Shown here: positions 16,932 through 24,803 of the stretch, one piece after another
How the letters are laid out: each line of letters opens with the position of its first letter
How positions within the stretch are numbered: the first letter of the stretch is position 1
Assembly: GCF_000010805.1 (NCBI RefSeq)
Contig: NC_012522.1
Span: 5,642,001-5,706,000, forward strand
Direction: 5' to 3'
Length of the DNA: 64,000 nt
Source of the DNA: Rhodococcus opacus B4
GTDB lineage: Bacteria > Actinomycetota > Actinomycetes > Mycobacteriales > Mycobacteriaceae
Translations under genes and position numbers: made by a program
Notes under the pieces: generated by a model
What the model was told of the DNA's origin: nothing
Database searches by the model: none
What the model saw: only the letters and a program-made list of their open reading frames with translations

Positions 16932-18700
16932 CCGCTCTCCCGTCGAAAGTGAATAATCCTGTGACACACGATGTACTGATCGAGAACGACGTCGAGGCGA
17001 CGATGCGGGACGGCGTCGTCCTCCGCTCGACCATCTACCGCCCCAATGCAGGCGGCCGCTTCCCGGTGCTGCTCACCCGCACCCCGTACGGCCGCGACCT
17101 GGCCGTCAACTCCGGCTACCTCAACCCCACCACGGTCGCGGCCGGCGGATTCGTGGTGATCATGCAGGACGTCCGCGGCAGGTTCGGCTCCGAGGGCGAG
17201 TTCGTGCCGTCCGAGAACGAAGGTCCGGACGGCTACGACACCGTGCAATGGGCCGCCGAACTCCCGTACTCGACCGGATCCGTCGGCATGTGGGGGCGCT
17301 CGTACTTCGCCGAAACCCAGTGGCGCGCAGCCCAGGAGAAGCCGCCGGCCCTCCGCGGCATCGCTCCGGGAATCTCGGCCGGCGGCAATGCTCGCTCCGG
17401 TGGACTGGTGCGCGGCGGCGCGGTGGAATTCGGTGCGCGGCTCGGGTGGGGACACTTCTCGGCCGGGCCGGCGGAGATCGCGAAACTGTCCCGCACCGAC
17501 CCCGCACGCGCAGAAGCCGACTGGGAGTCGTGGGCACGGATCGACCGGGCGATGTCCGAGAACACCTACTTCGACACCCTGCCCCTGCGCGACCTGGCGG
17601 CCGACGCCCCCGCGTTCTTCGCGTCGCCGATCGTCGAATCGCTCGGCTTCCCGATCGATCACCCCACCCGCGACCTGTGGGACTGCGCGAGCGACCGGGC
17701 CGTCGACCTCCCCTCCCTGCATATCGGCGGGTGGTACGACATCTTCGTCAACAGCACCCTCGACCAGTACTTCGGCCAACTGGCGCACAGTGATTCCGGC
17801 GCCGCCCCCGCGCCGTACCTGATCGTGGGCCCGTGGAGCCACACCAACTTCTCCGGGCTCGGCGGGTCGGTGGTGTTCGGCAGTCCCGCCAACCAGGCGG
17901 TGCTGGACTGCGGTCAGGACCTGTCTTCCGTTCACGCGCAGTGGTACGCATCGGTGCTCGGCGACGAGGAACCCGACCTGCCCCGGGTCCGGATCTTCGT
18001 GATGGGGGAGAACCGGTGGCGGACGTACGACCGATTCCCGGAACCTGTGCGGACGGCCGAACTCTTCCTGGCGCCCGGCGGCATCCTCGTCGCGGAGGCA
18101 GAACAGACGGAGGGGTGCGTCGACTACGACTACGACCCGGCGGATCCGGTGCCGACGGTCGGTGGGGCGACGATGATGCCGGGAACGTTCGCGCCCGGCG
18201 CGCTGGACCAGAGCAGGATCGAATCCCGCGACGACGTCCTCGTGTTCACCGGCGCGGTTCTCACCGAACCGGTGACGGTGATCGGCCGGGTGTCCGCGAC
18301 CCTCTTCGCGTCGTCGAGCGCCGTCGACACCGACTTCGTCGTCAGGCTGTGCCGGGTCACGGCGGACGGCACGTCGGTCACCCTCACCGACGGCATGGTG
18401 CGGGCCCGCTACCGCGACTCCTACCGGACCCCCGGGACGTACACGTCCGCCGAACCGAGCCTGCTCGAGCCCGGCGAGGTGTACGAGTACGCGATCGACC
18501 TGTGGTCCACCGCCGTCACCTTCCTGCCGGGGGAGCGCATCCGCGTCCACGTGACGTCCAGCAGCCATCCCCGCTGGGACCGCAACCTCAACACCGGCGA
18601 ATCCGCCTTCGACTCCGCGGAATTCGTGGTAGCACACCAGCGCGTGCACACCGGGGCGCGGTACCCCAGCCGGGTGTCGCTTGCGCTGCCGCACCCGTGA
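16928..18700 (+). CDS. CocE/NonD (X-Pro dipeptidyl-peptidase S15) family hydrolase
   Basis: 590 residues. The N-terminal alpha/beta hydrolase domain has TRTPYGR, QDVRGRFGSEGEF and the nucleophile elbow GMWGRSYFAETQW. Catalytic Asp and His candidates are in IGGWYDIF and VGPWSHTNF. The C-terminal ~220 residues form the jelly-roll domain of the family (VHVTSSSHPRWDRNLNTGE). Members include cocaine esterase and glutaryl-7-ACA acylase, so an ester or amide of an aromatic acid is plausible. Being inside the cou locus next to a LysR regulator and an acid permease suggests release of an aromatic acid from a conjugate; that is inference. Its TGA stop is the second codon position of palindrome copy B. 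Confidence 0.87.
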   Translation: MTALPSKVNNPVTHDVLIENDVEATMRDGVVLRSTIYRPNAGGRFPVLLTRTPYGRDLAVNSGYLNPTTVAAGGFVVIMQDVRGRFGSEGEFVPSENEGPDGYDTVQWAAELPYSTGSVGMWGRSYFAETQWRAAQEKPPALRGIAPGISAGGNARSGGLVRGGAVEFGARLGWGHFSAGPAEIAKLSRTDPARAEADWESWARIDRAMSENTYFDTLPLRDLAADAPAFFASPIVESLGFPIDHPTRDLWDCASDRAVDLPSLHIGGWYDIFVNSTLDQYFGQLAHSDSGAAPAPYLIVGPWSHTNFSGLGGSVVFGSPANQAVLDCGQDLSSVHAQWYASVLGDEEPDLPRVRIFVMGENRWRTYDRFPEPVRTAELFLAPGGILVAEAEQTEGCVDYDYDPADPVPTVGGATMMPGTFAPGALDQSRIESRDDVLVFTGAVLTEPVTVIGRVSATLFASSSAVDTDFVVRLCRVTADGTSVTLTDGMVRARYRDSYRTPGTYTSAEPSLLEPGEVYEYAIDLWSTAVTFLPGERIRVHVTSSSHPRWDRNLNTGESAFDSAEFVVAHQRVHTGARYPSRVSLALPHP

Positions 18701-18736
18701 GTACTTGTTAACCGCGGGGCGTTAACAAGTACTCAC
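18697..18736. repeat. 40-bp palindrome, family 1, copy B
   Basis: Perfect arms GTGAGTACTTGTTAAC (18697-18712) and GTTAACAAGTACTCAC (18721-18736), loop CGCGGGGC. The TGA of the left arm is the stop of the CocE-type gene, and the TGA of the right arm on the other strand is the stop of the DJ-1/PfpI gene. One element therefore ends both convergent genes. Confidence 0.92.
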
Positions 18737-19311
18737 AGGGGGTCGTACTGGATGTAGCGACGCACCTCGCGCGCCCGCTCCGCTCCGGCGAAGCGGGCGA
18801 CGAGGTGTAGTGCCATGTCGATGCCCGCGGACACGCCGGCCGACGTGATCACGTCACCGTCGTCGACGAACCGGTCGTCCGGACGCACGTCGATGCTGGG
18901 ATCGATCTCCGCCAGCAACTCCAGTGACGCCCAATGCGTCGTAGCCGGCCTGCTCGTCAGCAGGCCGGCTTTCGCGTAGACCAGGGCACCCGTGCAGACG
19001 CTCGTCATCACCGGGACCTCTGCGCGCTGCCGGCGCACCCAGTCGAGGTGCGCGTCGTCGCGGAGTTGTGGCCGGGTGCCCTGACCGCCGGGATGGATCA
19101 GCACCTCCATCGGCGGCGCATCGGCATAGGAATGATGAGCGCCCAGGACGAGTCCCTTGGCGCACTGCACACTCCCGCCCGCCGCGGACAGGCAGGACAC
19201 GGCGTATCCGTCGTCCGGGTACATGCGTGTCCACGCGGACAGCACCTCCCACGGTCCGACGGCGTCCAATTCCTCGACGCCGTCGAACAACACGATCCCG
19301 ATGTGCCTCAT
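18733..19311 (-). CDS. DJ-1/PfpI family protein (isonitrile hydratase-like)
   Basis: 192 residues. GIVLFDGVEELDAVGPWEVL at the N-terminus is the acidic/nucleophile-supporting segment, and SVCTGALVYAKAGLL carries the conserved Cys at the elbow. TTHWASLELL follows. This pattern matches isonitrile hydratase (InhA)-like and ThiJ subfamily proteins rather than proteases. The start codon sits 6 bases after a TAGCAT box, with no ribosome-binding site, so a leaderless mRNA is likely. It follows couL on the same strand with palindrome copy C in between. A link to cou catabolism is not evident. Confidence 0.85.
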   Translation of the reverse strand: MRHIGIVLFDGVEELDAVGPWEVLSAWTRMYPDDGYAVSCLSAAGGSVQCAKGLVLGAHHSYADAPPMEVLIHPGGQGTRPQLRDDAHLDWVRRQRAEVPVMTSVCTGALVYAKAGLLTSRPATTHWASLELLAEIDPSIDVRPDDRFVDDGDVITSAGVSAGIDMALHLVARFAGAERAREVRRYIQYDPL

Positions 19312-19317
19312 TCCAGA

Positions 19318-19344
19318 ATGCTACCGCTCGTGAGTACTTGTTAA
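19318..19344 (-). promoter_or_regulatory. Leaderless promoter using palindrome copy C as -35 region
   Basis: Reverse strand: TTAACA (19339-19344, inside the palindrome arm), 15 bases, TAGCAT (19318-19323), 6 bases, ATG of the DJ-1/PfpI gene. The same geometry recurs at copy F. Confidence 0.5.
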
Positions 19345-19369
19345 CCGCCGGACGTTAACAAGTACTCAC
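19330..19369. repeat. 40-bp palindrome, family 1, copy C
   Basis: Perfect arms GTGAGTACTTGTTAAC (19330-19345) and GTTAACAAGTACTCAC (19354-19369), loop CGCCGGAC. It lies between tandem reverse genes couL and DJ-1/PfpI. couL reads into it: its last nine residues REYLLTSGG and its TAA stop come from the element. Confidence 0.92.
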
Positions 19370-20879
19370 GGGCGCGGGAGCGCAGATCGGGTTTGCGGAT
19401 CTTGCCGGTCGCGGTGCGGGGGAGGCCCTCCGCGATCTGGATGAACGTCGGAATCTTGAACCCCGCGAGCTTCTCTCGCAGCCGGGCGCGCACCGTGTCC
19501 TCGTCGAGGTCCGTGCCGTCGGCGGCGACGACGAACGCCATGCCGGTCTCGCCCCACTTCTCGTGCGGGACGCCGATCACCGCAGCCTCCCGGATGCCGT
19601 TCAGCTTCAGCAGTGCTGCCTCCACCTCGGCGGGGTAGACGTTCTCGCCGCCCGAGATGTACATGTCCTTGTAGCGGTCGCAGATGAAGAGGAAACCCTC
19701 GTCGTCGAAGTAGCCGGCGTCGCCGGTGTGCAGCCAGCCGTCCACGATGGCGCGGTCGGTGGCCTCGGGCTGATTCAGGTAGCCGAGCATCACGTTCGGT
19801 CCCTGCGCGACGATCTCTCCGATCTCGTTCGGTTCGGCGCTCGACCCGTCGGGGCGGACGACGTCGACGTCGGTGAAGAACGTCCGCTTGCCTGCCGATC
19901 CGACCTTCGCGCGGACGTCGTCCCCCGACAGCATGGTCACCGACGGCGCGGTTTCCGTCAGACCGTAGGCCTGCGCGATCGCGACGCCGCGCTCCTGCCA
20001 CGGCGAGATCAGCGCTTCGGGGAGGGGAGCCCCGGCGACGCAGATCGCCCGCAGGCTGGACAGGTCGGTGTCCGCGAACCGGGGGTGGTGCCAGAGTTCC
20101 TGGATCATCGTGGGGACCGCGAAGAACGTGGTGATGCGTTCCTTCTCGATCGTGTCGAGGACGGCGCCGGCATCGAACTTGCGCAGCAGCACGACGGTGC
20201 CCCCGCACAGCAGCGTCGGTGTGACGGCTCCGCCGATACCGCCGATGTGGAACAGCGGCGCCACCGACAGCGTGCGTTCCTTGGACGTCATGTCCTGGGC
20301 GAGAAGCTGATTCATCGCGTTCCACAGCATGTTTCCGTGGCTGAGCATGACGCCCTTCGGTGCGCCGGTGGTGCCCGACGAGTACATGAGCACCGACAGG
20401 TCGTCGAGACCCACCCGCTCGTCGATACGGGTGTCGGGCTGGCCGGCGCGCACACCCTCGTAGGTGTGTGCCGACCAGGAGTCGCTCAGCCCGATCCAGG
20501 TGGTGACCGGGGACTCCGACAGCGCGAGTTCCTGTGCGACGTCGGACTGCTGGTCGCCGAAGACGACTGTGGTGCAGCGTGAATCGCCGAGCACGTAGCG
20601 CGCTTCCTCGGCGGTGAGGCGGGCGTTGAGCGGGAGATAGGTGGCGCCGAGGAGCCCGGCTGCGAACATCACCTCGAGCGCCGCGGGATCGTTGAATCCG
20701 AAGAAGCCTACGCAGTCACCCTTCTCGACGCCGAGGGCGCGCAGGCCGTGGGCGAGCCGGCGGGTCCTCAGGGCCATCTCCTCGTACGTGACGGCCTGTC
20801 CGTCGAAGACGAGCGCCTCGTTCTTCGGCGTCATGGTGATGCGGCGCTCGAGCCACGAGCCGATGCCTTCGTTGTCCAT
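19341..20879 (-). CDS. couL: p-Hydroxycinnamate CoA ligase CouL
   Basis: 512 residues of the ANL adenylate-forming family. Motifs: AMP-binding LMYSSGTTGAPKGVMLSH, AYGLTETAP, TGDAGYFDDEGFLFICDRYKDMYISGGENVYPAEVE and the catalytic Lys in ATGKIRKPD. In RHA1 CouL activates p-coumarate and caffeate best and is required for growth on hydroxycinnamates; here gene order couH-couT-couL is the same. The natural end of the family is about RSR; the final nine residues are encoded by a 40-bp palindrome that also supplies the stop. It follows couT by 42 bases. Confidence 0.92.
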   Translation of the reverse strand: MDNEGIGSWLERRITMTPKNEALVFDGQAVTYEEMALRTRRLAHGLRALGVEKGDCVGFFGFNDPAALEVMFAAGLLGATYLPLNARLTAEEARYVLGDSRCTTVVFGDQQSDVAQELALSESPVTTWIGLSDSWSAHTYEGVRAGQPDTRIDERVGLDDLSVLMYSSGTTGAPKGVMLSHGNMLWNAMNQLLAQDMTSKERTLSVAPLFHIGGIGGAVTPTLLCGGTVVLLRKFDAGAVLDTIEKERITTFFAVPTMIQELWHHPRFADTDLSSLRAICVAGAPLPEALISPWQERGVAIAQAYGLTETAPSVTMLSGDDVRAKVGSAGKRTFFTDVDVVRPDGSSAEPNEIGEIVAQGPNVMLGYLNQPEATDRAIVDGWLHTGDAGYFDDEGFLFICDRYKDMYISGGENVYPAEVEAALLKLNGIREAAVIGVPHEKWGETGMAFVVAADGTDLDEDTVRARLREKLAGFKIPTFIQIAEGLPRTATGKIRKPDLRSRAREYLLTSGG

Positions 20880-20921
20880 GGTGACTCCTCGTTCTCTTCG
20901 AAACTACTCTCGGGGCTCGTG

Positions 20922-22250
20922 TCAGGCCGGCGGGGCGTCGGCGCTCAGGTCGTTGTCCTTGGTTTCCTTCGTCGCGGCGAGGAAGACGGCACTGACCACG
21001 CACAGTGCGATGATGAACAGTCCCACCGGGACGATCGACTTGCCGGACGACGCGAACAGCGACGCGAGGATGACGGGGGTGAACCCTGCGCCGACGAGGG
21101 TGGCCAGCTGGTATCCGAGCGAGGCCCCGGTGTAGCGCGCGCGGGTGCCGAACTGCTCGGAGATGAAGGCGGCCATCGGCCCGTAGGTGGCCGAGTGGCA
21201 GATGGTGTACCCGACGAAAGCGAGCGCGATGAACAGGAACTGTCCCGTGCCCAGCAACAGGAACAGCGGGTAGACGCTGAGAATCATCGCCGCGAGTCCC
21301 GCGAGCATGACCGGCCGACGGCCGATCCGGTCGGACAGTCGCGCCGATCCGAGGACCAGGAAGATCGCGCAGAACTGGCAGAAGGAGAACGCCAGCAGCG
21401 CGTCGGACCGCTGGGCGCCGCTCGACACGGCGTAGGTGATGGCGAACGTGGTGAACGCGGTCTGCATGCCGAAGCTCGCGATGCAGCTCATCGACGCCAC
21501 GACGACCGCGCGGGGCCGTTTCAGGATGGTGACGATGGGCGGGGAGGTCTCTTTCTTCGCGGACTCCTTCAGCGCCGCCGTGAACAGCGGACTCTCCGAC
21601 ACCTTGGACCGGACGAACAGACCGAGGGCCAGCATGATCGCCGAGATCAGGAACGGGATGCGCCAGCCCCACGTCAGGAACTGCTCGTCGGGAAGCAGTG
21701 ACACGGCGGCCAGGGCGAGGGTGCCGAGCAGGGCGCCCGTCGGCGCACCCGCGTTGGTGAACGCCGCGGCGAAGCCGCGCTTGCCGGGTTCGGCGTGTTC
21801 GAGCGACATCAGCGCTGCGCCACCCCATTCGCCGCCGACTGCGAGACCCTGGCAGACGCGGAGGAGGACGAGGAGCACCGCCGCCCAGGACCCGATCATC
21901 TCGGGCGGGGGGATGAGCCCGATCGCGAACGACGCGATGCCCATGACGGTCATGGAGATCAGCAGCATCGCCTTGCGGCCGACGGTGTCGCCGAAGTGGC
22001 CGAACACGATTCCGCCGAGCGGGCGTGCGACGTAGCCGGCGGCGAACGTTCCCATCGACGCGATGGTCGCGGCGAGCGGGTCCAGGTCGGCGAAGAACAC
22101 GGGTCCGAAGACGAGGGACGCGGCGGTGGCGTAGAGCAGGAAGTCGTAGAACTCGATGGTGCTGCCCAGGTAGCTCGACAGGATCACCCTGCGAACTTCC
22201 TTCTTGCGTCGGGCGGCCGACATGGTGCCGGCGGTGGCGGTGACCGTCAT
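20922..22250 (-). CDS. couT: MHS-type hydroxycinnamate permease CouT
   Basis: 442 residues with 12 predicted membrane segments, metabolite:H+ symporter subfamily: GSTIEFYDFLLYA, GHFGDTVGRKAML, GEWGGAALMSLEHAEPGKRG, SDRIGRRPVM. It should import p-coumarate/ferulate with protons. The start at 22250 follows AAGGAG at 5 bases; upstream in-frame codons lie inside the promoter. The 181-base gap to couH holds a strong promoter with a CouR-type operator, so couTL can be transcribed independently of couH. Confidence 0.92.
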   Translation of the reverse strand: MTVTATAGTMSAARRKKEVRRVILSSYLGSTIEFYDFLLYATAASLVFGPVFFADLDPLAATIASMGTFAAGYVARPLGGIVFGHFGDTVGRKAMLLISMTVMGIASFAIGLIPPPEMIGSWAAVLLVLLRVCQGLAVGGEWGGAALMSLEHAEPGKRGFAAAFTNAGAPTGALLGTLALAAVSLLPDEQFLTWGWRIPFLISAIMLALGLFVRSKVSESPLFTAALKESAKKETSPPIVTILKRPRAVVVASMSCIASFGMQTAFTTFAITYAVSSGAQRSDALLAFSFCQFCAIFLVLGSARLSDRIGRRPVMLAGLAAMILSVYPLFLLLGTGQFLFIALAFVGYTICHSATYGPMAAFISEQFGTRARYTGASLGYQLATLVGAGFTPVILASLFASSGKSIVPVGLFIIALCVVSAVFLAATKETKDNDLSADAPPA

Positions 22251-22310
22251 CGATACTCCTTGGCCGAGCGTGGGACAACAGAGCGGAGCGCGTGTGTAGC
22301 GCGGATCACA

Positions 22311-22341
22311 ATTAAACATTAATCATTGAAGATGTCAATGG
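22311..22341 (-). promoter_or_regulatory. couT promoter with CouR-type operator O2
   Basis: Reverse strand: TTGACA (22333-22338), 16 bases, TTTAAT (22311-22316), a near-consensus sigma-A promoter 61 bases before couT. TCATTGA-AGATG-TCAATGG (22323-22341) overlaps the -35 and the spacer; only its last base departs from the consensus TSATTGA-N5-TCAATSA. Confidence 0.72.
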
Positions 22342-22431
22342 AAGAAATCGACAACGCTTCGGGTGTCGTGGTCGCGGACGGCCGCCGGGACCGCGATGCG
22401 TGTGAATCACCATGGTCGGCAACCGGACCCG

Positions 22432-23598
22432 TCAGGACCGCGTGAGCCTGCGCCCGATGATCTCCTTCATGATCTCGGTGGTGCCGGCGTAGATCGGCCC
22501 GCCGCGGCAGTCGAGATAGTCCTGCGCGACGTCGTACTCGCGCATGTATCCGTAGCCGCCGTGCAGCTGGACCGCCCGCTGCACGACCCGCTGCTGCAGC
22601 TCGGTGATCCACCATTTGGCCATCGCCGCGGTGACCTCGTCGAGCGTGCCGTGCGCGGCGTCGAGGATGCAGCGGTCGGTGAAGCACTGCGCGATCTCGA
22701 TCTCGGTGGCGAGTTCCGCGAGATAGAAACGGTTGGCCTGGAAGTCGGCCACCCGCCGGCCGAATGCCGTGCGGTCGCAGATGTACGTCAGGGCCTGGTC
22801 GAACGTGCGTCGCATCGACGCCATGGACGTCACCGCCACGCTGAGTCGCTCCTGGGGCAGGTTGTGGCGCAGGTAGCCGAAGCCGGCGTTCGGTTCGCCG
22901 AGGACGTTCCCGCGGGGGACGCGAACGTCGTCGAACACGAGCTCGGCGGTGTCCTGTGCGCTCAGTCCGACCTTGGGCAGCGGACCGTTGCGCGTGAATC
23001 CGTCCATTCCGGCTTCGACCACCAGCAGGCTTACGCCCTTCTTGCCCGCGGCCGGATCCGTCTTGGCCGCGACGATCACGAAGTCGGCGAGCATGCCGTT
23101 GCTGATGAAGATCTTGGTGCCGTTCAGGACCAGGTCGTCGCCGTCGACGACGGCGGTCGTGGAAATCGCGCCCAGGTCGCTTCCCGCGCCAGGCTCGGTC
23201 ATGGCGATCGCGCCGATCTTCTCGCCGGTGCACAGGGGTGTCAGGAATCGGTGCTTCTGCTCCTCGTTCGCCAGCGAGGCGAGGTAGGGCGTGACGAGGT
23301 CGTTGATGCCGGCCAGCCCCATCACCACGGCGGGCGCGCCGACGCGGCAGAGTTCTTCGATCACGATGGCGTTGAATCGGAAGTCGTCGGTTCCGCCGCC
23401 GGCGAATCGCTCCTCGACGTTGATCCCGAGGAGCCCGAGTTTGCCGGCCTGGCGATAGACGTCCCGGTCGACCTGCCCCGCATCGGCCCACTCGCGAAGG
23501 TGCGGGGCGACATCACGTTCGGCGAAGCGGCGCACGGTGTCCCGGAACGCGTCGTGATCGGCGTCGAAGATGGTCCGTTCCAGTGCGACCGATGACAT
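22432..23598 (-). CDS. couH: Acyl-CoA dehydrogenase CouH
   Basis: 388 residues. Family motifs: AIAMTEPGAGSDLGAI and ILNGTKIFISNG in the middle domain, RTAFGRRVADFQ, and the C-terminal GGYGYMREYDVAQDYLDCRGGPIYAGTTEIMKEII with the glutamate base position. First gene of couHTL. Since hydroxycinnamates already carry the 2,3-double bond, the enzyme most likely desaturates dihydro forms (3-arylpropanoyl-CoAs) so that they enter the same route; this is inference. AAAGGAA precedes the ATG. A 10-bp hairpin (23617-23639) lies in its leader. Confidence 0.9.
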   Translation of the reverse strand: MSSVALERTIFDADHDAFRDTVRRFAERDVAPHLREWADAGQVDRDVYRQAGKLGLLGINVEERFAGGGTDDFRFNAIVIEELCRVGAPAVVMGLAGINDLVTPYLASLANEEQKHRFLTPLCTGEKIGAIAMTEPGAGSDLGAISTTAVVDGDDLVLNGTKIFISNGMLADFVIVAAKTDPAAGKKGVSLLVVEAGMDGFTRNGPLPKVGLSAQDTAELVFDDVRVPRGNVLGEPNAGFGYLRHNLPQERLSVAVTSMASMRRTFDQALTYICDRTAFGRRVADFQANRFYLAELATEIEIAQCFTDRCILDAAHGTLDEVTAAMAKWWITELQQRVVQRAVQLHGGYGYMREYDVAQDYLDCRGGPIYAGTTEIMKEIIGRRLTRS

Positions 23599-23616
23599 GC
23601 AAGGTTCCTTTCGTCG

Positions 23617-23639
23617 GCAGGCGTGCGTCGCACGCCTGC
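23617..23639. other. Hairpin in the couH leader
   Basis: GCAGGCGTGC (23617-23626) pairs perfectly with GCACGCCTGC (23630-23639) around a 3-base loop. It lies between the couH promoter and start codon and would be in the 5' UTR. Possible mRNA stabiliser; function unknown. Confidence 0.5.
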
Positions 23640-23651
23640 GTACCCGAAAGG

Positions 23652-23686
23652 AAGCTATCTATCAATCATTGATAAAGTCAATGATT
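23652..23686 (-). promoter_or_regulatory. couH promoter with CouR-type operator O3
   Basis: AATCATTGA-TAAAG-TCAATGATT (23664-23686) is a perfect 9-bp inverted repeat, the best copy in the window. On the reverse strand TTGACT (23676-23681) lies inside it, followed after 18 bases by TAGCTT (23652-23657). The operator thus fills the -35 and spacer, suiting repression by CouR. Confidence 0.75.
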
Positions 23687-23703
23687 AAGGATGTTCGGCG
23701 ACG

Positions 23704-23859
23704 TCAATACCAGTACTTCCGCCCGCCGACCGCGCGGCCCGTCGTGCCCAGCAGCAGCAGCACGAGGCCGATGACGAGAAGGATGATTCCGATCGTCGTG
23801 AGGATCGAGATCCCCGCGACGAGGCCGATGACGAGCAGGATGATTCCGAGAACGATCAC
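23704..23859 (-). CDS. Small two-helix membrane protein, DUF6131-like (51 aa)
   Basis: A GTG start follows AGAGGGAAGACC. The product has two near-identical hydrophobic repeats (VIVLGIILLVIGLVAGISIL and IGIILLVIGLVLLLLG) and ends in TTGRAVGGRKYWY, the typical tail of the DUF6131-like actinobacterial family. Two membrane segments, no catalytic residues. It starts a group of three small reverse-strand membrane proteins upstream of the couH regulatory region and is probably a stress- or envelope-related protein; function unknown. Confidence 0.75.
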   Translation of the reverse strand: MIVLGIILLVIGLVAGISILTTIGIILLVIGLVLLLLGTTGRAVGGRKYWY

Positions 23860-23890
23860 GGTCTTCCCTCTTTCGGTTGACGGTCTGGAA

Positions 23891-24097
23891 CTACTGACTC
23901 GGTTGCGGCACTTCGCAATCGATCTTGGGGTTCACGCCCGCGTAGTTGAGTGGGCCGGCGATGACCGTGACGGCGATCGTTCCGGCGCTGGCGCAATCGG
24001 CCTGCGCGTCCTTGAAATAGCCGCGCTGCCACACGGCGATGGCGCCGATGATCAGCCAGATGATCACGATCAGCGACAGGAGCCGTCCGATCCGCAT
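23891..24097 (-). CDS. Small single-pass membrane protein (68 aa)
   Basis: MRIGRLLSLIVIIWLIIGAIAVWQRGYF forms one N-terminal membrane anchor; the outer part has two cysteines (ADCAS, IDCEV) and ends EVPQPSQ. This resembles conserved small actinobacterial membrane proteins always found beside the two-helix DUF6131-like protein, as here (31 bases apart). No function is known to me. GGAGGT lies just before the ATG. Confidence 0.75.
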   Translation of the reverse strand: MRIGRLLSLIVIIWLIIGAIAVWQRGYFKDAQADCASAGTIAVTVIAGPLNYAGVNPKIDCEVPQPSQ

Positions 24098-24154
24098 TTC
24101 CGACCTCCCGTGTGGGCACCGGCACCGGGCCGGTGTAACTGTCGTACTCGAACG

Positions 24155-24661
24155 CTACGTCGACGACGTATCGGTCGGCTTCGCGTGTGCTCCATGGGTA
24201 TTCGTGGAGCTGGTGCCGTCGGGCCGGGCATTGGCGGGCCCGACGTCGGTGGTGCGGGCGTCCGCGGCCCGGGCATCGGTGGTGCGGGCGTCGTTCGAGG
24301 CGGCACCCGTCGTCTTGACCTCGGGATCGAGCTCGTCCGCCCTCTTCCATTCCTGCTTCAGGTCGTCGCGAGACGTGGTCGCCGTGTTCTGGTGGGTCTG
24401 CGCATCGACCTGCAGTCGCTTGGCCTCGGCGGCCTTCGCCTCTGCCTCTGCCTGGGCCTTCCGTGCATTGGCCGCAGTCTCCTCCGCCAGTGCTTCACGC
24501 TTCTCGACGACGGACGTCTGCTCCTGCGCCCTCGCGCGGATGCTGTCGGCCTCCTGGTGGCGGCGCGCGTTGCGCTTGCGCGATGCCGCGATGAGCAGCG
24601 CGGCCACGGCGAGCACGACGACGATCGCGACGATGATCCAGATGATGGTCATGGTGTCCAT
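24155..24661 (-). CDS. Membrane-anchored coiled-coil protein
   Basis: 168 residues. One N-terminal membrane helix (IIWIIVAIVVVLAVAALLIAA), then SRKRNARRH stop-transfer, an alanine/glutamate-rich coiled coil (residues ~35-85, REALAEETAANARKAQAEAEAKAAEAKRLQ pattern) and a low-complexity tail with repeated DARTTDARAADARTTD units. GGGAG precedes the start. No enzyme motif. It is probably a structural or stress-associated membrane protein expressed with the two small genes downstream. Confidence 0.8.
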   Translation of the reverse strand: MDTMTIIWIIVAIVVVLAVAALLIAASRKRNARRHQEADSIRARAQEQTSVVEKREALAEETAANARKAQAEAEAKAAEAKRLQVDAQTHQNTATTSRDDLKQEWKRADELDPEVKTTGAASNDARTTDARAADARTTDVGPANARPDGTSSTNTHGAHAKPTDTSST

Positions 24662-24790
24662 TGGCTACTCCCAGCAGTCGTGTTTGTAAGGTACCCAGCC
24701 CGCAAACCCGGCAAACAGACCGTGAGCCAATCGCAATCAACGGGCCTTTCGCGCCGGCAGCCGGTGTACTGGAACGGCCCGGCATTCCAC

Positions 24791-24796
24791 TACCGT
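24791..24796 (+). promoter_or_regulatory. TACCGT -10 box of a leaderless gene
   Basis: TACCGT ends 7 bases before the ATG at 24804; no ribosome-binding site intervenes. Confidence 0.45.
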
Positions 24797-24803
24797 GAAC
24801 CGC

